From: Bacteroidales bacterium
Lineage (GTDB): Bacteria; Bacteroidota; Bacteroidia; Bacteroidales; UBA932
DNA length: 62,123 nt
Assembly (NCBI GenBank): GCA_017428945.1
Contig: JAFRPW010000023.1
Location: forward strand, 1-62,123
Direction: 5' to 3'
Shown: positions 43,701 through 52,124 of the stretch, one piece after another
Numbering within the stretch: position 1 is the first letter of the stretch
How the letters are laid out: each line of letters opens with the position of its first letter
Translations under genes and position numbers: made by a program
Notes under the pieces: model-generated
Seen by the model: the letters and a program-made list of their open reading frames with translations, nothing else
The model's database searches: none
Told to the model about the DNA's origin: nothing

Positions 43701-44025
43701 CAACGAGATCAACGCCGGAAAGACCATGTGGGCACCTTTCATCGGCAATGCCATATTCAGTGACTGGGCGGTTGAGGATGCCTCCTACCTGAGGTTCCAG
43801 AGCGCCACCATCGGCTACACCCTTCCTGAAAAGGTTGTGGAGAAATGGCATGTACGCCGCGTCCGTGTGTATGTGACCGGAACCAACCTGTTCTGCCTTA
43901 CCAACTACTCCGGTTACGATCCGGAAGTTGATACACGCCGCTCAACCCCGCTCACCCCGGGTGTTGACTACTCCGCTTATCCCAAGAGCATCGGTTTCGT
44001 GGCCGGTGTAAACCTCACCTTCTAA
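40798..44025 (+). CDS. SusC-like TonB-dependent outer-membrane transporter
   Basis: A 1,075-residue protein. Signal MKAKKLILALLGMVTAVTLSAQ, a carboxypeptidase-regulatory domain (about 24-100, ISGIVTDENGEPLIGAGVVVEG), a TonB-box-like LDEVVVVGYATVKRRD, a plug (about 112-225, SSPLYIVDGFPVESINDIPSSEIQSIDVLKDA) and a 22-strand barrel ending GFVAGVNLTF. With SusD it imports pectic oligosaccharides across the outer membrane. It lacks an STN signalling domain, in keeping with no anti-sigma partner nearby. SusD follows after 12 nt. Confidence 0.96.
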   Translation: MKAKKLILALLGMVTAVTLSAQTTISGIVTDENGEPLIGAGVVVEGTTTGTITGIDGDYVLTVPASAVNLVFSFIGLSDQVVPINGQTKIDVVLKTDSTFLDEVVVVGYATVKRRDLLGSVSSVGSDKLAEQPVTTVSQALTGKMAGVSVVTTEGDPDADIKIRVRGGGSITQDSSPLYIVDGFPVESINDIPSSEIQSIDVLKDAFSTAIYGSRGANGVVIVTTKSADKGQKISVKFNSYYGTKKMANADAIVAMDPENFVKFQYELGVIRDNLNSYYNPYFGTFADIDMYTGMKGNNWINQVFGHTGSTLSTDFSVSGAGDKVNWTLGYAHMGDQAIMSGSTYTRDNLNFKANFKTSENTSIDANVRYSRVNVRGGGANGINDTGTTSGNGRLKHSVSYTPIPLQSTIQGVDEEQDYGDNAPPLQSVADNDSRRIRTTWNANTAFNWKIKEGLTLKVEGGLEKYSQTDDRFYGMTTYYVANNSTDKTGVSNQHKEAFRTKYRNTNTLNYDFAEILNNEDISLTLLLGEEMTITKSNTLTSMVDGLNPSYDALMAWNFMSSGTPASVNNYFNPDDKLLSFFGRVNYDYKHKYSVGGTLRADGSSKFSRGNRWGLFPSAAVSWTISNEEWMEASSEWLDQLKLRYSFGTAGNNNIPSGQIVKQYGATTTAWLSQSSNYWMAGKIMNNPDLTWETTITHNVGLDFSYYKGKLTGSIEVYQNDTKDLLINFPITGSGYDSQYRNLGSTRNRGAELTLNAPLVQKKDFSLQIGGNIAYNKNVVTNLGGLDKITAQSYWASTEIGDDYVVQVGQPLGNMYGYISDGMYTTDDFNWDGSKWVLKDGVVDCSSIIGATYMMPGAPKYKDLTGGKDENGNPIPDGKVTVADRTVIGNASPDFTGGFNLSGYYKGIDFGANFNFMIGNQVYNANKIEFTSSRKFSNRNLQNLMDVDKRWTNIDWETGELITDADKLNEINAGKTMWAPFIGNAIFSDWAVEDASYLRFQSATIGYTLPEKVVEKWHVRRVRVYVTGTNLFCLTNYSGYDPEVDTRRSTPLTPGVDYSAYPKSIGFVAGVNLTF

Positions 44026-44037
44026 TCTCCGGGAAAT

Positions 44038-45882
44038 ATGAAAAAGACATTATACTACATTCTTTCCGCGGCGGTTATGGTTTTCGCAGCATCTTCCTGC
44101 GAGAAGTTCCTTGACTCCGAGTCCCCGTCCGCATTCGACGCGGCTACCGTGTATTCCAACTATGCCCTTACTGAAGGCACCATCTACGGTATCACCGAGG
44201 CCTTCTGCGAGGTGAACAGTTACCGCGGCCGTTTCCTTCCCTGGTACGGACACAACACCGATATCGAGTGGTACAATACCTACAAGCCGGGTGACGGCAA
44301 GTCCGACATATCGGCATATGCCTGCCTCACCAACAACTCGCAGCTGAACCTCTCCAACGGTCCCTTCCCGCTCATGTACATGGGCATCGAGAGGGCTAAC
44401 CTTGTGATCGAGGGCCTCCGCGAATACGGCAATACCGCAGAGAACAAGGACATGGCCTACCTCCTTGGCGAGGCCCTGACCCTCCGTGCCATGATCTACT
44501 ACGACCTCACAAAGGCATGGGGAGACGTTCCTGCGCGTTTCAGCTCCCTTACTTCCGACACCATCTACGCCCCCAAGGACAGCCGCGACGTGATCTACAA
44601 GCAGATCCTCGCCGACCTTGACGAGGCTATCCCTTACCTGCCTTATCCCGGCGAAACTGCAGCCACTTCCCGCACTGACCGTGTGAACAAGGTTTTTGCA
44701 GAGGGCCTCTACGCCCGTATCGCCCTCATGGCATCCGGCTTCGCACTCCGTCCTGAGGACGATGCGATTGGCACCGGAGACCTGGGCAGGGTACGTGAGA
44801 CCAACGATCCCGAACTCAAGAAGGCTGTGCTTTATCCCAAGGCCCTTGAATATCTTAAGGACGCTTACGGAAAGGCTGCCCTGGAGCCGGATTTCGAGAC
44901 CTACTGGTACAATGTGAACAACATGAACAACATGGTCGCAGGTCCCTCCAATGAAACCCTTTACGTGATTCCTTTCGGCGCAGGCCGCGGCCGCTGGAAC
45001 TTCACTTACGCTATCAGTTCAGAGGGCGCAAGCATCTCCAACGGTGTTTCCCGTGGCGGTGACGCCGGCCCCGTTCCCACCGTTTACTTCAAGTATGCAG
45101 CCGGCGACAAGCGCCGCGACGTTACCTGCGTGAACTACAAGTGGAACAAGGACGACACCATCGAGCCCGCAGGCATCGGCAAATGGTACTTCGGCAAGTA
45201 CCGCTTCGAGTGGATGAAGGCCCAGCCTTACACCGGCGGTAACGACGACGGTATCAAGCCCGTAGTGATGCGTTATGCTGACATCCTCCTCATGGCAGCC
45301 GAGATTGAGAACGAACTCAACGGCCCCGCCAATGCCAAGAAGTACATCGAAGAGGTACGTGCACGTGCATGCGGTGCAGACGCTGCCGCTACTTTTGTAG
45401 CAGGCCTGGGCACCAAGGACGCAATGCGCAACGCCATCATCGACGAGCGCGCGCTTGAGTTCTGCGGCGAGTTCCTCCGCAAGGCCGACCTCATCCGCTG
45501 GAACCTCCTCAAGACCAAGCTGGATGCTGCCAAGGCCGACATGCTGGCCCTTCGCGGACTCTCCGGAGACTATGCAGGCTTGTCCGGCGACATCGCCTAT
45601 GCATATGCCGACGACGCCATGTCTATCGACATCAAGTTCCTTGCAACCGGCGAAGCCGCCCCTGCAGGTTACGAGCTCTCCACCGGCTATGTGACCAAGT
45701 ATGACGATGCCAAGAACACCGGCTTCTATACGGAACGCATCAACGGCATCTATCTCACCGACCCCAAGACCGGCGGCCATGCGAAGAACCCGGAGCAGCA
45801 CATGTTCTGGCCCATCTTCAACGATACCATGACCAACAGCCAGGGTATGATCAAGAACGATTATGGCTACGACAACCTTTAA
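44038..45882 (+). CDS. SusD-like glycan-binding lipoprotein
   Basis: A 614-residue RagB/SusD protein. Lipobox ASSC (Cys21), then CEKFLDSESPSAFDAATVYSN, the usual SusD start. The TPR-like helices include YLLGEALTLRAMIYYDLTKAWGDVPAR, and the C-terminal region has EVRARACG and IIDERALEFCGEFLRKADLIRWNLL. It caps the SusC barrel and binds oligosaccharide at the cell surface. It is cotranscribed with SusC and the giant lipoprotein 12 nt downstream. Confidence 0.96.
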   Translation: MKKTLYYILSAAVMVFAASSCEKFLDSESPSAFDAATVYSNYALTEGTIYGITEAFCEVNSYRGRFLPWYGHNTDIEWYNTYKPGDGKSDISAYACLTNNSQLNLSNGPFPLMYMGIERANLVIEGLREYGNTAENKDMAYLLGEALTLRAMIYYDLTKAWGDVPARFSSLTSDTIYAPKDSRDVIYKQILADLDEAIPYLPYPGETAATSRTDRVNKVFAEGLYARIALMASGFALRPEDDAIGTGDLGRVRETNDPELKKAVLYPKALEYLKDAYGKAALEPDFETYWYNVNNMNNMVAGPSNETLYVIPFGAGRGRWNFTYAISSEGASISNGVSRGGDAGPVPTVYFKYAAGDKRRDVTCVNYKWNKDDTIEPAGIGKWYFGKYRFEWMKAQPYTGGNDDGIKPVVMRYADILLMAAEIENELNGPANAKKYIEEVRARACGADAAATFVAGLGTKDAMRNAIIDERALEFCGEFLRKADLIRWNLLKTKLDAAKADMLALRGLSGDYAGLSGDIAYAYADDAMSIDIKFLATGEAAPAGYELSTGYVTKYDDAKNTGFYTERINGIYLTDPKTGGHAKNPEQHMFWPIFNDTMTNSQGMIKNDYGYDNL

Positions 45883-45894
45883 TCCTATACGGCC

Positions 45895-48800
45895 ATGAAA
45901 AGAATCAAATATTTAATTCTCGCATTATTTGCGGCAGCCCTTACTTCCTGCTTTGAGAAGGAAGAGCCTATCGTGGTCGATGAGCTGGACCTGATACGTT
46001 GCCTCCAGCCCATGAACCTTAACGCCCGCGTGAGTGCCGCCCTGGGAGATGTTGTAACCTTCTCCTGGGATGTTTCCAAGGATGCCGAAAGCTATGTTCT
46101 GACGGTTTACACCGACGAGGCGCTCAAGAACAAGTACCTCTCTGAAAGCGTGGCTCCCACAAACGTTCCCTACCAGAAGAAACTGGATGCTGACAAGACC
46201 TACTGGTTTACCGTCCAGGCCACTGCGGAGAGTAAAGAACCCTCAAAGGTGGCAGTCTATGAAAAGTCCTTCAAGACCTTTGCGGTAAAGGACAACCTTT
46301 TCCTCAAGGTAACCGCAAGGACCGCCACCAGCGTAACCCTGGCATGGTCCAAAGAAGTCTCCGACTACCTTGACGTGGACCGCATCGAATACGCCCTTCC
46401 CGGCGCAGACGCCAAGCTGGGCTCCAAAGCCCTTGCCGATGCCGACAAGACGGCTGCAACAGCCACCATTGACGGTCTGGATCCTGCAAAGGAATACGTG
46501 TTCACTCTCTACTACCTCTCCGCATCCCGTGGCCAGGTTGATGCTTGGACCACTCCGGACGTGAGCGCCCTCACGGAGGTTGCCACAACAGAAGCTCTCC
46601 TGAACGCCGTCAAGACCCCCGATGCAAAGATTCTCCTCAAGATGGCAGGATCTCCTTACGAAATCCAGTCTTTGGATATCTCCAACGGTTTCTCCATCAC
46701 AGGTGAAGAGGCAGCCGACGGCACCAAACCCGTAATTCAGGGTGAATTCCATGTGGCTGACACATGGGTGGACGGCGGAGATCTCTACTTCGAGAGTGTC
46801 GAGTTCAGCGGTGCACCTACCGCAGTGGCTCCTTCCGGATACGGCTTCGCCTTCCAGAACAAGAACGGCGGTACCAAGGAAGGAAAGGTTATCGGCAACC
46901 TTACCTATAAGAACTGCATCATCTCCTGGTACACCAAGGGTCTCATGTATGAGTGGGGCAAGAAGATGACTATGGGTGAAGTCGCATACGACAGCTGCGA
47001 TATCCACGACATCAATACCGACGGTACCGTGGGCGGCGACGTATTCGACATCCGCCAGGCTACGGACATTGCCAAGCTCTACTTAGTGAACAACACCATC
47101 CATCAGGGCATGCGTACCTTCGTCCGTTTCGATGCCGGTACCCTTGGCGCCCTGGTGTTCGAGAACAATACCCTGCACAACCTGAACTTCGTTGACAACA
47201 CCAACAATGCCGGTGTGTTCGGTCTTCAGATTGTTCCCGGTAGCTTCTCATTCAAGAAGAACCTCTTCCTGTACATGACCGGAAAGGCCGTTCTTGAAAG
47301 TGCCAACACAAAGTACAAGACCGCTTCCGACATGGCAGTGGCCGCTGCAGACAACTTCTTCTACAGCCTTCCTGTGGACGATGCCGGCGCAGTTGCATAC
47401 TTCACCGACAACTTCACGCTTGCAAATGCCGGCGGTACCATCCTTGAGGCGGATCCCTGCTTCAACGCTCCCGGCGGCCTCTACAACATCAACCCCGATT
47501 CAGAGATTGCAGGAAAGGGAATCGGCGCATCCAAGTGGTGGACTCCTTACGTGGAGGAACCCGAAGACCTTACCCTTGGCAAGGTTACCGGAAACCACAC
47601 CTGGAATCTGGCCGACGCCAAGTACTTCTCCGGCACCATCAAGAAGCAGATGGTCCGCGACCTCCTGTTCGTGAGCGGTTCCGAAAACTGCCCCATCGTG
47701 GTTGACGGCGGAATGCTCAACTTCCAGAACGCAGCGGTTACAAACCGTAACGGCGTTCCCACCGACGGTTACCTTGCATTCAAGGTTGACGGCCCCGGTT
47801 CACTGGTGGTCAAGGCCAAGGATCCCGAGTCCCTGGGCAACCACTTCATCGTGGGCGTAGGTCCTGTTGACGGCAGCCAGATTACCCTCAAGGGCGGTGT
47901 TTCCGCAATGGCCGATATGGCAACCGCCACCAAGATTCTCATCACCACCATAACTGAAGAATCCTTTGTGTACATCTTCCCTTCAGGTGCAGTGAGCCTT
48001 GAAAAACTTGCATGGAGCACCGACGTCACTCCCGTGAACACGGCGCTGCCCGCTCCCGCACCCGTTGCAGCCCCCGCTTCCTTCACCGCCGGTGAAGCCA
48101 CCGACGTGGTTGTGAGCTGGGAGCCCGTTCCCAATGCGGCCAGCTACTCCGTTGTGTTCAACGGCAAGACCAACACGGTTTCTGAAGAGCCTTGGCAGTA
48201 TACCATCGAGGGCAAGACCACCGGTATGCTTGATGCCGGCAGCTACACCGTTCAGGTGTACGCCAACCCTGGCAAGGAAGATATCTACAACACCGAATCC
48301 GCAGCCGGCACCGCCGCCTTAGCAGTACTGCCTAAGGGCGGTTCCGAGGAAGGTGCTGAACTGGTTGTGAAGACCGTGGATGAACTCCTTGCAGCAATTG
48401 CAGCAGGCAAGACGGAGATTACTCTCGCAGCCGGCGAATATGACCTTGCCGGAATCCTCACCGTCACCGCTCCTCTCGCCCTCAAGGGCCAGCCCGGAGC
48501 AGTTGTGAAGGGTGCCTTCACCCTGAGCGGCGAGGTGGGCAACTTCTCACTGGAAGGCCTTACTGTGGATGCAGGAGACCCTGCACAGGGCGTCCTCGTC
48601 AACTTTGACGCAGCAGGCGTGACTGCAGAAACCATCACCGTAAAGAACACAGTCATCAACGGCTTCGCAAAGAGCGTCATTTACGCTTCCAACACCGCAG
48701 ATGTGTTCAATGTGGGTGATATCCTGTTCCAGGGTGTCGAGGTTTACAACCAGGGTACCGGCCAGGGCATGTTCGACCTCCGCAATGGTAATTACTCATC

Positions 48801-51069
48801 CTTCGCCATCACCGAATCCACCCTCACCGGCGGCCGTGACTTCTTGCGTATCGACGGAACCTGCACCCTCAATTCCGTACAGGTCTCCAGAAACACCATG
48901 TACAACCTCAATACCAGCAAGAACGGCAACGGTATCTTCTATGTACGTGCTGCAGCCGCTAACTACAGGGTAGAGAAGAACCTCCTCCTTGGCATGACTT
49001 CAGGAACCATCATCGGCAAGTCCGGTGCAACCGTTCCTGTCATGAGTGGCAACTACTTCTACGACTGCAATGACGAGGTGTTCTTCACCGGTATCATGGA
49101 CAAGGAAACCGCACTGGGCGGCCAGGGCGTAGTCCTCACCGTAAATCCGGTCAAGGATGCCGCCAACAATGACTTTACCGTAGTCAACGGCGTGGTGATG
49201 AGTGCAGGCGTGGGCGCTCCCAAGTGGAACCCCGGCTATGCTCCCGCAACTTCCGGCGAGTTCTTCACGGTTACCAATGCCGATGAGTTTACCGCAGCAG
49301 TAGAGGCCGGTAAGACCAGCATACTCTTTGCCGACGGCGAGTACGACCTCTCCGCAGCTGACATCACCCTTGGTGCCAACATGCACCTGAAGGGTGAGGC
49401 AGGAGCGCATGTCAAAGTGGTCCAGTTTGTCCTCGCAGAGGGAGAACTCGGCGATATCGTCATCGAGAACCTGGCCATTACAGCAGGTGCAAACAACCTC
49501 ATTACAGTCTCCGCTGCATCCGTGGTGAACAGGCTGGTTGTGCGCAACTGCGTAGTGGACTCCGTGGCGAAGAGTGTTCTGTACGGCAATGCAGACGACT
49601 CATCGTTCCAGACCGTGGTCTTCTCCGGTAACGTATTTACCGGTCTTGGCGGCGGCCAGGGTACCTTCGATATCCGCAAGGGTGCGTACACGGCTCTCAC
49701 CATCGACAACAATACCGTCGTTGGCGGCCGCGACTTCATCCGTGCCGATGCCGGAAAGGTCACAGGTTCCATCAATATTGTGAACAACACCTTCGATGGC
49801 GTTACCCTTAACAACGGAAACGGCGTGCTCTACGTACGTTCCACTCCGGAAAGCTACGTGGTGAAAAACAACCTGTTCCTGAACGAGAACGGTGAGAACA
49901 ACTTGTTGTCCAAGTCCGGTGCAACTGTTCCTTCAGTCATGTCCAACAACTACTTCTACAACTGTGTTGCAGAGAAGTTCTGGACCGGACCTATTACGCA
50001 GGAGATAGCCACCGGCAACGGCGGCGTAATCCTGGCAAGTGATCCCGTAAAGGATTCAGCCAACCATGACTACACTCTGGTGGATGCCCTCTGTCTGGCT
50101 TCCAACGTTGGCGCAGCCCGCTGGAATCCCAATGCAGGCAAGGTCAGCTCCGACATCACCGTAACCAACGTTGAGGAACTCCTCACTGCAATCGATGCAG
50201 GAAAGGCAGGCATTACCCTCAAGGCCGGTTCCTACGACCTCCGTACCGAGGCCAACGCCAGCGGTATCGTCAACCTCATTGCTCCTGTGAGCCTTGAAGG
50301 CAAGGGTGCCGTAGAGATTATCGGTGCATTCAAATTCGGAATCGGAACCACCTCATTTGCCGCTACGAACATCAAGTTCAATGGCGCAGAGAAGGCTCTT
50401 GGCAATGCATTTGAAATTGCCGAGGCCACCGAGATGGAGAAGATCCAGATCGTGAACTGCGAGATCGTAGCCTACAACAAGAGCCTCTTCTACGGAAACG
50501 GAACCGACTCCAAGATAGGCCTCTTCGACTTCCAGAAGAACCTCGTTCACGGATTCGGTACCGGTCAGGGCATGATAGACATCCGCAAGGGCGCCTATAC
50601 CGTGATCAACGTGAGCAAGAGCAGCTTCTACGATGGCGGCCGTGACTTCATCCGTTGCGACAAGGATATCGCAGGCAGCATCGCAATCGTGAACAACACC
50701 TTTGCAGCATGTTCCGTCGATGCCGGAAACGGCCTGCTCTGGGTGCGTTCCTGTGCAGACGCTCCTGAGAAGTACAACGTGAAGAACAATCTGTTCCTGA
50801 ATATTGGCGGAAACTCGCTTCTTGCAAAGACCGGTGCAACCGTTCCCACAATGAGCGGCAACTGGTTCTTCAATGTTGCGGAAGGATTCTTCGGCGGTGC
50901 TATCTCCCAGGAAGTCGCCACCGGTAACGGCGGCGGTGTCCTGACCGAGGATCCTTGCGCCGGTTCTGCAGAGTTCAACCTCAAGCTCATCAACGCCGAG
51001 CTCCGCGCAGCCGACGTAGGTGACCCTCGTTGGAACTCCGCATCCCCCAACTACATCAAGAAAAAGTAG
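45895..51069 (+). CDS. 1,724-residue surface lipoprotein with repeated DUF4957/DUF5123-like beta-helix modules
   Basis: Lipobox LTSC (Cys19). Two Fn3-like segments come first (about 35-225). A first beta-helix-like module (about 228-555) begins TTEALLNAVKTPDAKILLKM and ends GIGASKWW. A unique region (about 560-705) and another Fn3 (about 710-812) follow. Three closely related modules of about 300 residues then begin at about 821, 1123 and 1420. Each opens V.ELL.AI.AGK..I.L..G.YDL, has GGRDF[IL]R and GATVP.MSGN.F, and ends GA.[KR]WNP. DUF4957/DUF5123 proteins usually have one such unit. It occupies the SGBP position after SusD, so it probably binds long pectin chains. No catalytic triad is evident. 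A lyase role cannot be excluded. Confidence 0.8.
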   Translation: MKRIKYLILALFAAALTSCFEKEEPIVVDELDLIRCLQPMNLNARVSAALGDVVTFSWDVSKDAESYVLTVYTDEALKNKYLSESVAPTNVPYQKKLDADKTYWFTVQATAESKEPSKVAVYEKSFKTFAVKDNLFLKVTARTATSVTLAWSKEVSDYLDVDRIEYALPGADAKLGSKALADADKTAATATIDGLDPAKEYVFTLYYLSASRGQVDAWTTPDVSALTEVATTEALLNAVKTPDAKILLKMAGSPYEIQSLDISNGFSITGEEAADGTKPVIQGEFHVADTWVDGGDLYFESVEFSGAPTAVAPSGYGFAFQNKNGGTKEGKVIGNLTYKNCIISWYTKGLMYEWGKKMTMGEVAYDSCDIHDINTDGTVGGDVFDIRQATDIAKLYLVNNTIHQGMRTFVRFDAGTLGALVFENNTLHNLNFVDNTNNAGVFGLQIVPGSFSFKKNLFLYMTGKAVLESANTKYKTASDMAVAAADNFFYSLPVDDAGAVAYFTDNFTLANAGGTILEADPCFNAPGGLYNINPDSEIAGKGIGASKWWTPYVEEPEDLTLGKVTGNHTWNLADAKYFSGTIKKQMVRDLLFVSGSENCPIVVDGGMLNFQNAAVTNRNGVPTDGYLAFKVDGPGSLVVKAKDPESLGNHFIVGVGPVDGSQITLKGGVSAMADMATATKILITTITEESFVYIFPSGAVSLEKLAWSTDVTPVNTALPAPAPVAAPASFTAGEATDVVVSWEPVPNAASYSVVFNGKTNTVSEEPWQYTIEGKTTGMLDAGSYTVQVYANPGKEDIYNTESAAGTAALAVLPKGGSEEGAELVVKTVDELLAAIAAGKTEITLAAGEYDLAGILTVTAPLALKGQPGAVVKGAFTLSGEVGNFSLEGLTVDAGDPAQGVLVNFDAAGVTAETITVKNTVINGFAKSVIYASNTADVFNVGDILFQGVEVYNQGTGQGMFDLRNGNYSSFAITESTLTGGRDFLRIDGTCTLNSVQVSRNTMYNLNTSKNGNGIFYVRAAAANYRVEKNLLLGMTSGTIIGKSGATVPVMSGNYFYDCNDEVFFTGIMDKETALGGQGVVLTVNPVKDAANNDFTVVNGVVMSAGVGAPKWNPGYAPATSGEFFTVTNADEFTAAVEAGKTSILFADGEYDLSAADITLGANMHLKGEAGAHVKVVQFVLAEGELGDIVIENLAITAGANNLITVSAASVVNRLVVRNCVVDSVAKSVLYGNADDSSFQTVVFSGNVFTGLGGGQGTFDIRKGAYTALTIDNNTVVGGRDFIRADAGKVTGSINIVNNTFDGVTLNNGNGVLYVRSTPESYVVKNNLFLNENGENNLLSKSGATVPSVMSNNYFYNCVAEKFWTGPITQEIATGNGGVILASDPVKDSANHDYTLVDALCLASNVGAARWNPNAGKVSSDITVTNVEELLTAIDAGKAGITLKAGSYDLRTEANASGIVNLIAPVSLEGKGAVEIIGAFKFGIGTTSFAATNIKFNGAEKALGNAFEIAEATEMEKIQIVNCEIVAYNKSLFYGNGTDSKIGLFDFQKNLVHGFGTGQGMIDIRKGAYTVINVSKSSFYDGGRDFIRCDKDIAGSIAIVNNTFAACSVDAGNGLLWVRSCADAPEKYNVKNNLFLNIGGNSLLAKTGATVPTMSGNWFFNVAEGFFGGAISQEVATGNGGGVLTEDPCAGSAEFNLKLINAELRAADVGDPRWNSASPNYIKKK
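48358..51050 (+). repeat. Three tandem modules of about 900 bp inside the giant lipoprotein gene
   Basis: Protein-level repeats start near 48358, 49261 and 50155 (about 302, 298 and 304 codons). Shared blocks include TGQGM/GGQGT plus FDIRKG/FDLRNG, GGRDFIR, N.NG..YVR, K.NLFL and GATVP. They are diverged enough in DNA to be old duplications. Confidence 0.8.
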
Positions 51070-51084
51070 TCATTCTTTAAAGGA

Positions 51085-51106
51085 TGCGGGGCCTGACCGC
51101 CCCGCA
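51085..51106 (+). terminator. GC-rich hairpin after the giant lipoprotein gene
   Basis: TGCGGGGC (51085-51092) pairs with GCCCCGCA (51099-51106) around CTGACC. No T run follows, so it may be a weak terminator or an mRNA 3'-end stabiliser. Confidence 0.6.
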
Positions 51107-51148
51107 CCCTTCCAATAGCGCTCTTTGACATACTGTTTACCGCAAAAA

Positions 51149-51166
51149 TCCAACGAATTCGTTGGA
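51149..51166 (+). promoter_or_regulatory. 18-bp perfect palindrome upstream of the MqsRA-like operon
   Basis: TCCAACGAATTCGTTGGA is an exact palindrome 18 bp upstream of the TACCTTTG -7 box (51184-51191). The position fits an operator for the HTH antitoxin. Confidence 0.65.
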
Positions 51167-51207
51167 AAATTGAAAAATAGTTGTACCTTTGCAAAAAGAT
51201 ACATCAA

Positions 51208-51564
51208 ATGGAGATAACGAAGCAAGACGTAGAGCGGTTTTTAGCCAATTTTCACACCAAAATGCGGGTGTTCAACATCGTTTTCCGGGATGATAGGAAG
51301 AAGAATGTTGATGCATTGGCAGAATTGGATATAATTGGCAAATACCGTGAAACGGTGATAATGGGATTGGAGTATTGGGACTATATAGATGGCCCTATTG
51401 GAGATACACTGAACCAAATGGGAGAGATGTGGGTTTTCGGCAAAGATGTAAAGGGTAGGGAAGTGTATATTAAGATATCAATGGGGCGTCCTGGAAGCAA
51501 TACAATCTGTATCTCTTTTCATATTGCAGAGTTTCCGCTTGTGTATCCTTTTAAAGATGACTAA
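51208..51564 (+). CDS. MqsR-like toxin
   Basis: A 118-residue protein starting at ATG 51208 (MEITKQDVERFLANF). The fold pattern, with the core LNQMGEMWVFGKDVKGREVYIKISM and the end ICISFHIAEFPLVYPF, resembles the MqsR/RelE-like RNase toxins, where VYLKI...VISFH forms the central sheet. It would cleave mRNA when freed. The antitoxin follows within a few nucleotides, toxin first as in mqsRA. It is AT-rich compared with the pectin genes on both sides, which suggests insertion. The assignment is by eye and moderate. Confidence 0.65.
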   Translation: MEITKQDVERFLANFHTKMRVFNIVFRDDRKKNVDALAELDIIGKYRETVIMGLEYWDYIDGPIGDTLNQMGEMWVFGKDVKGREVYIKISMGRPGSNTICISFHIAEFPLVYPFKDD

Positions 51565-51565
51565 T

Positions 51566-52018
51566 ATGAAAAGCCCATTTGCTGATTGTGAAGCCACTTA
51601 CAAGGAGGAGCGAAAGACTCTCAAATACAGGGGAGAGGTTTTCTCCTATACTTATCATTATTATCAGTGTGATGAGACCGGCATAGTATTCACCACATCG
51701 GAACTTGATGATAAAAGCATAGGAGAAGTTTATGACCAGTATCGTAAAAAGTACGGCATCCCTTTTCCGGAAGAGTTGAAGGCTACCAGAAAGAAATATG
51801 GTCTCTCGGCAGCCAGGATGTCTCAGATTTTGGGTTTGGGCACAAACCAGTATAGGCTTTACGAAGACGGAGAAATGCCTTCTCTATCGGTAGGAAAAGT
51901 CTTGAAGAGTATAGAAGACCCATACGTATTCCGGAAGTTCCTGGAGAACTCCGTTAATCAACTAACTAAGCAGGATTATGATAAGATAGCTACAAAAGTA
52001 TCTGCAGTGTTTGCATAG
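51566..52018 (+). CDS. MqsA-like HTH antitoxin with degenerate zinc finger
   Basis: A 150-residue protein. The start is ATG 51566, or ATG 51557, which overlaps the toxin end. The N-terminal part (about 1-45) resembles the MqsA zinc domain but has one Cys per knuckle (FADCEATY and YYQCDETG) where MqsA has CxxC pairs. A linker (SIGEVYDQYRKKYGIPFPEEL) leads to an Xre/MqsA-type HTH: RKKYGLSAARMSQILGLGTNQYRLYEDGEMPSLSVGKVL (about 72-110). It should neutralise the toxin and repress the operon through the palindrome at 51149-51166. Confidence 0.72.
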   Translation: MKSPFADCEATYKEERKTLKYRGEVFSYTYHYYQCDETGIVFTTSELDDKSIGEVYDQYRKKYGIPFPEELKATRKKYGLSAARMSQILGLGTNQYRLYEDGEMPSLSVGKVLKSIEDPYVFRKFLENSVNQLTKQDYDKIATKVSAVFA

Positions 52019-52035
52019 GTAGTTTTGAGCACATG

Positions 52036-52069
52036 AAAAGCGGTAAACAGATATGTTTGACCGCTTTTT
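52036..52069 (+). terminator. Terminator of the toxin-antitoxin operon
   Basis: AAAAGCGGT-AAACA pairs with TGTTTGACCGCTTTT (one bulged C) around GATA and is followed by T residues, 18 nt after the antitoxin stop. Confidence 0.85.
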
Positions 52070-52075
52070 GTTTGT

Positions 52076-52100
52076 ATTCCCGGTCAAGCCGGGAATGACG
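52076..52100. repeat. Palindromic GGAATGAC-type repeat in the uxaC leader
   Basis: ATTCCCGGTCAAGCCGGGAAT followed by GACG is the cleanest copy of this family in the window, 25 nt before uxaC. Confidence 0.8.
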
Positions 52101-52124
52101 GAAATACTAAAAACATTATATACT

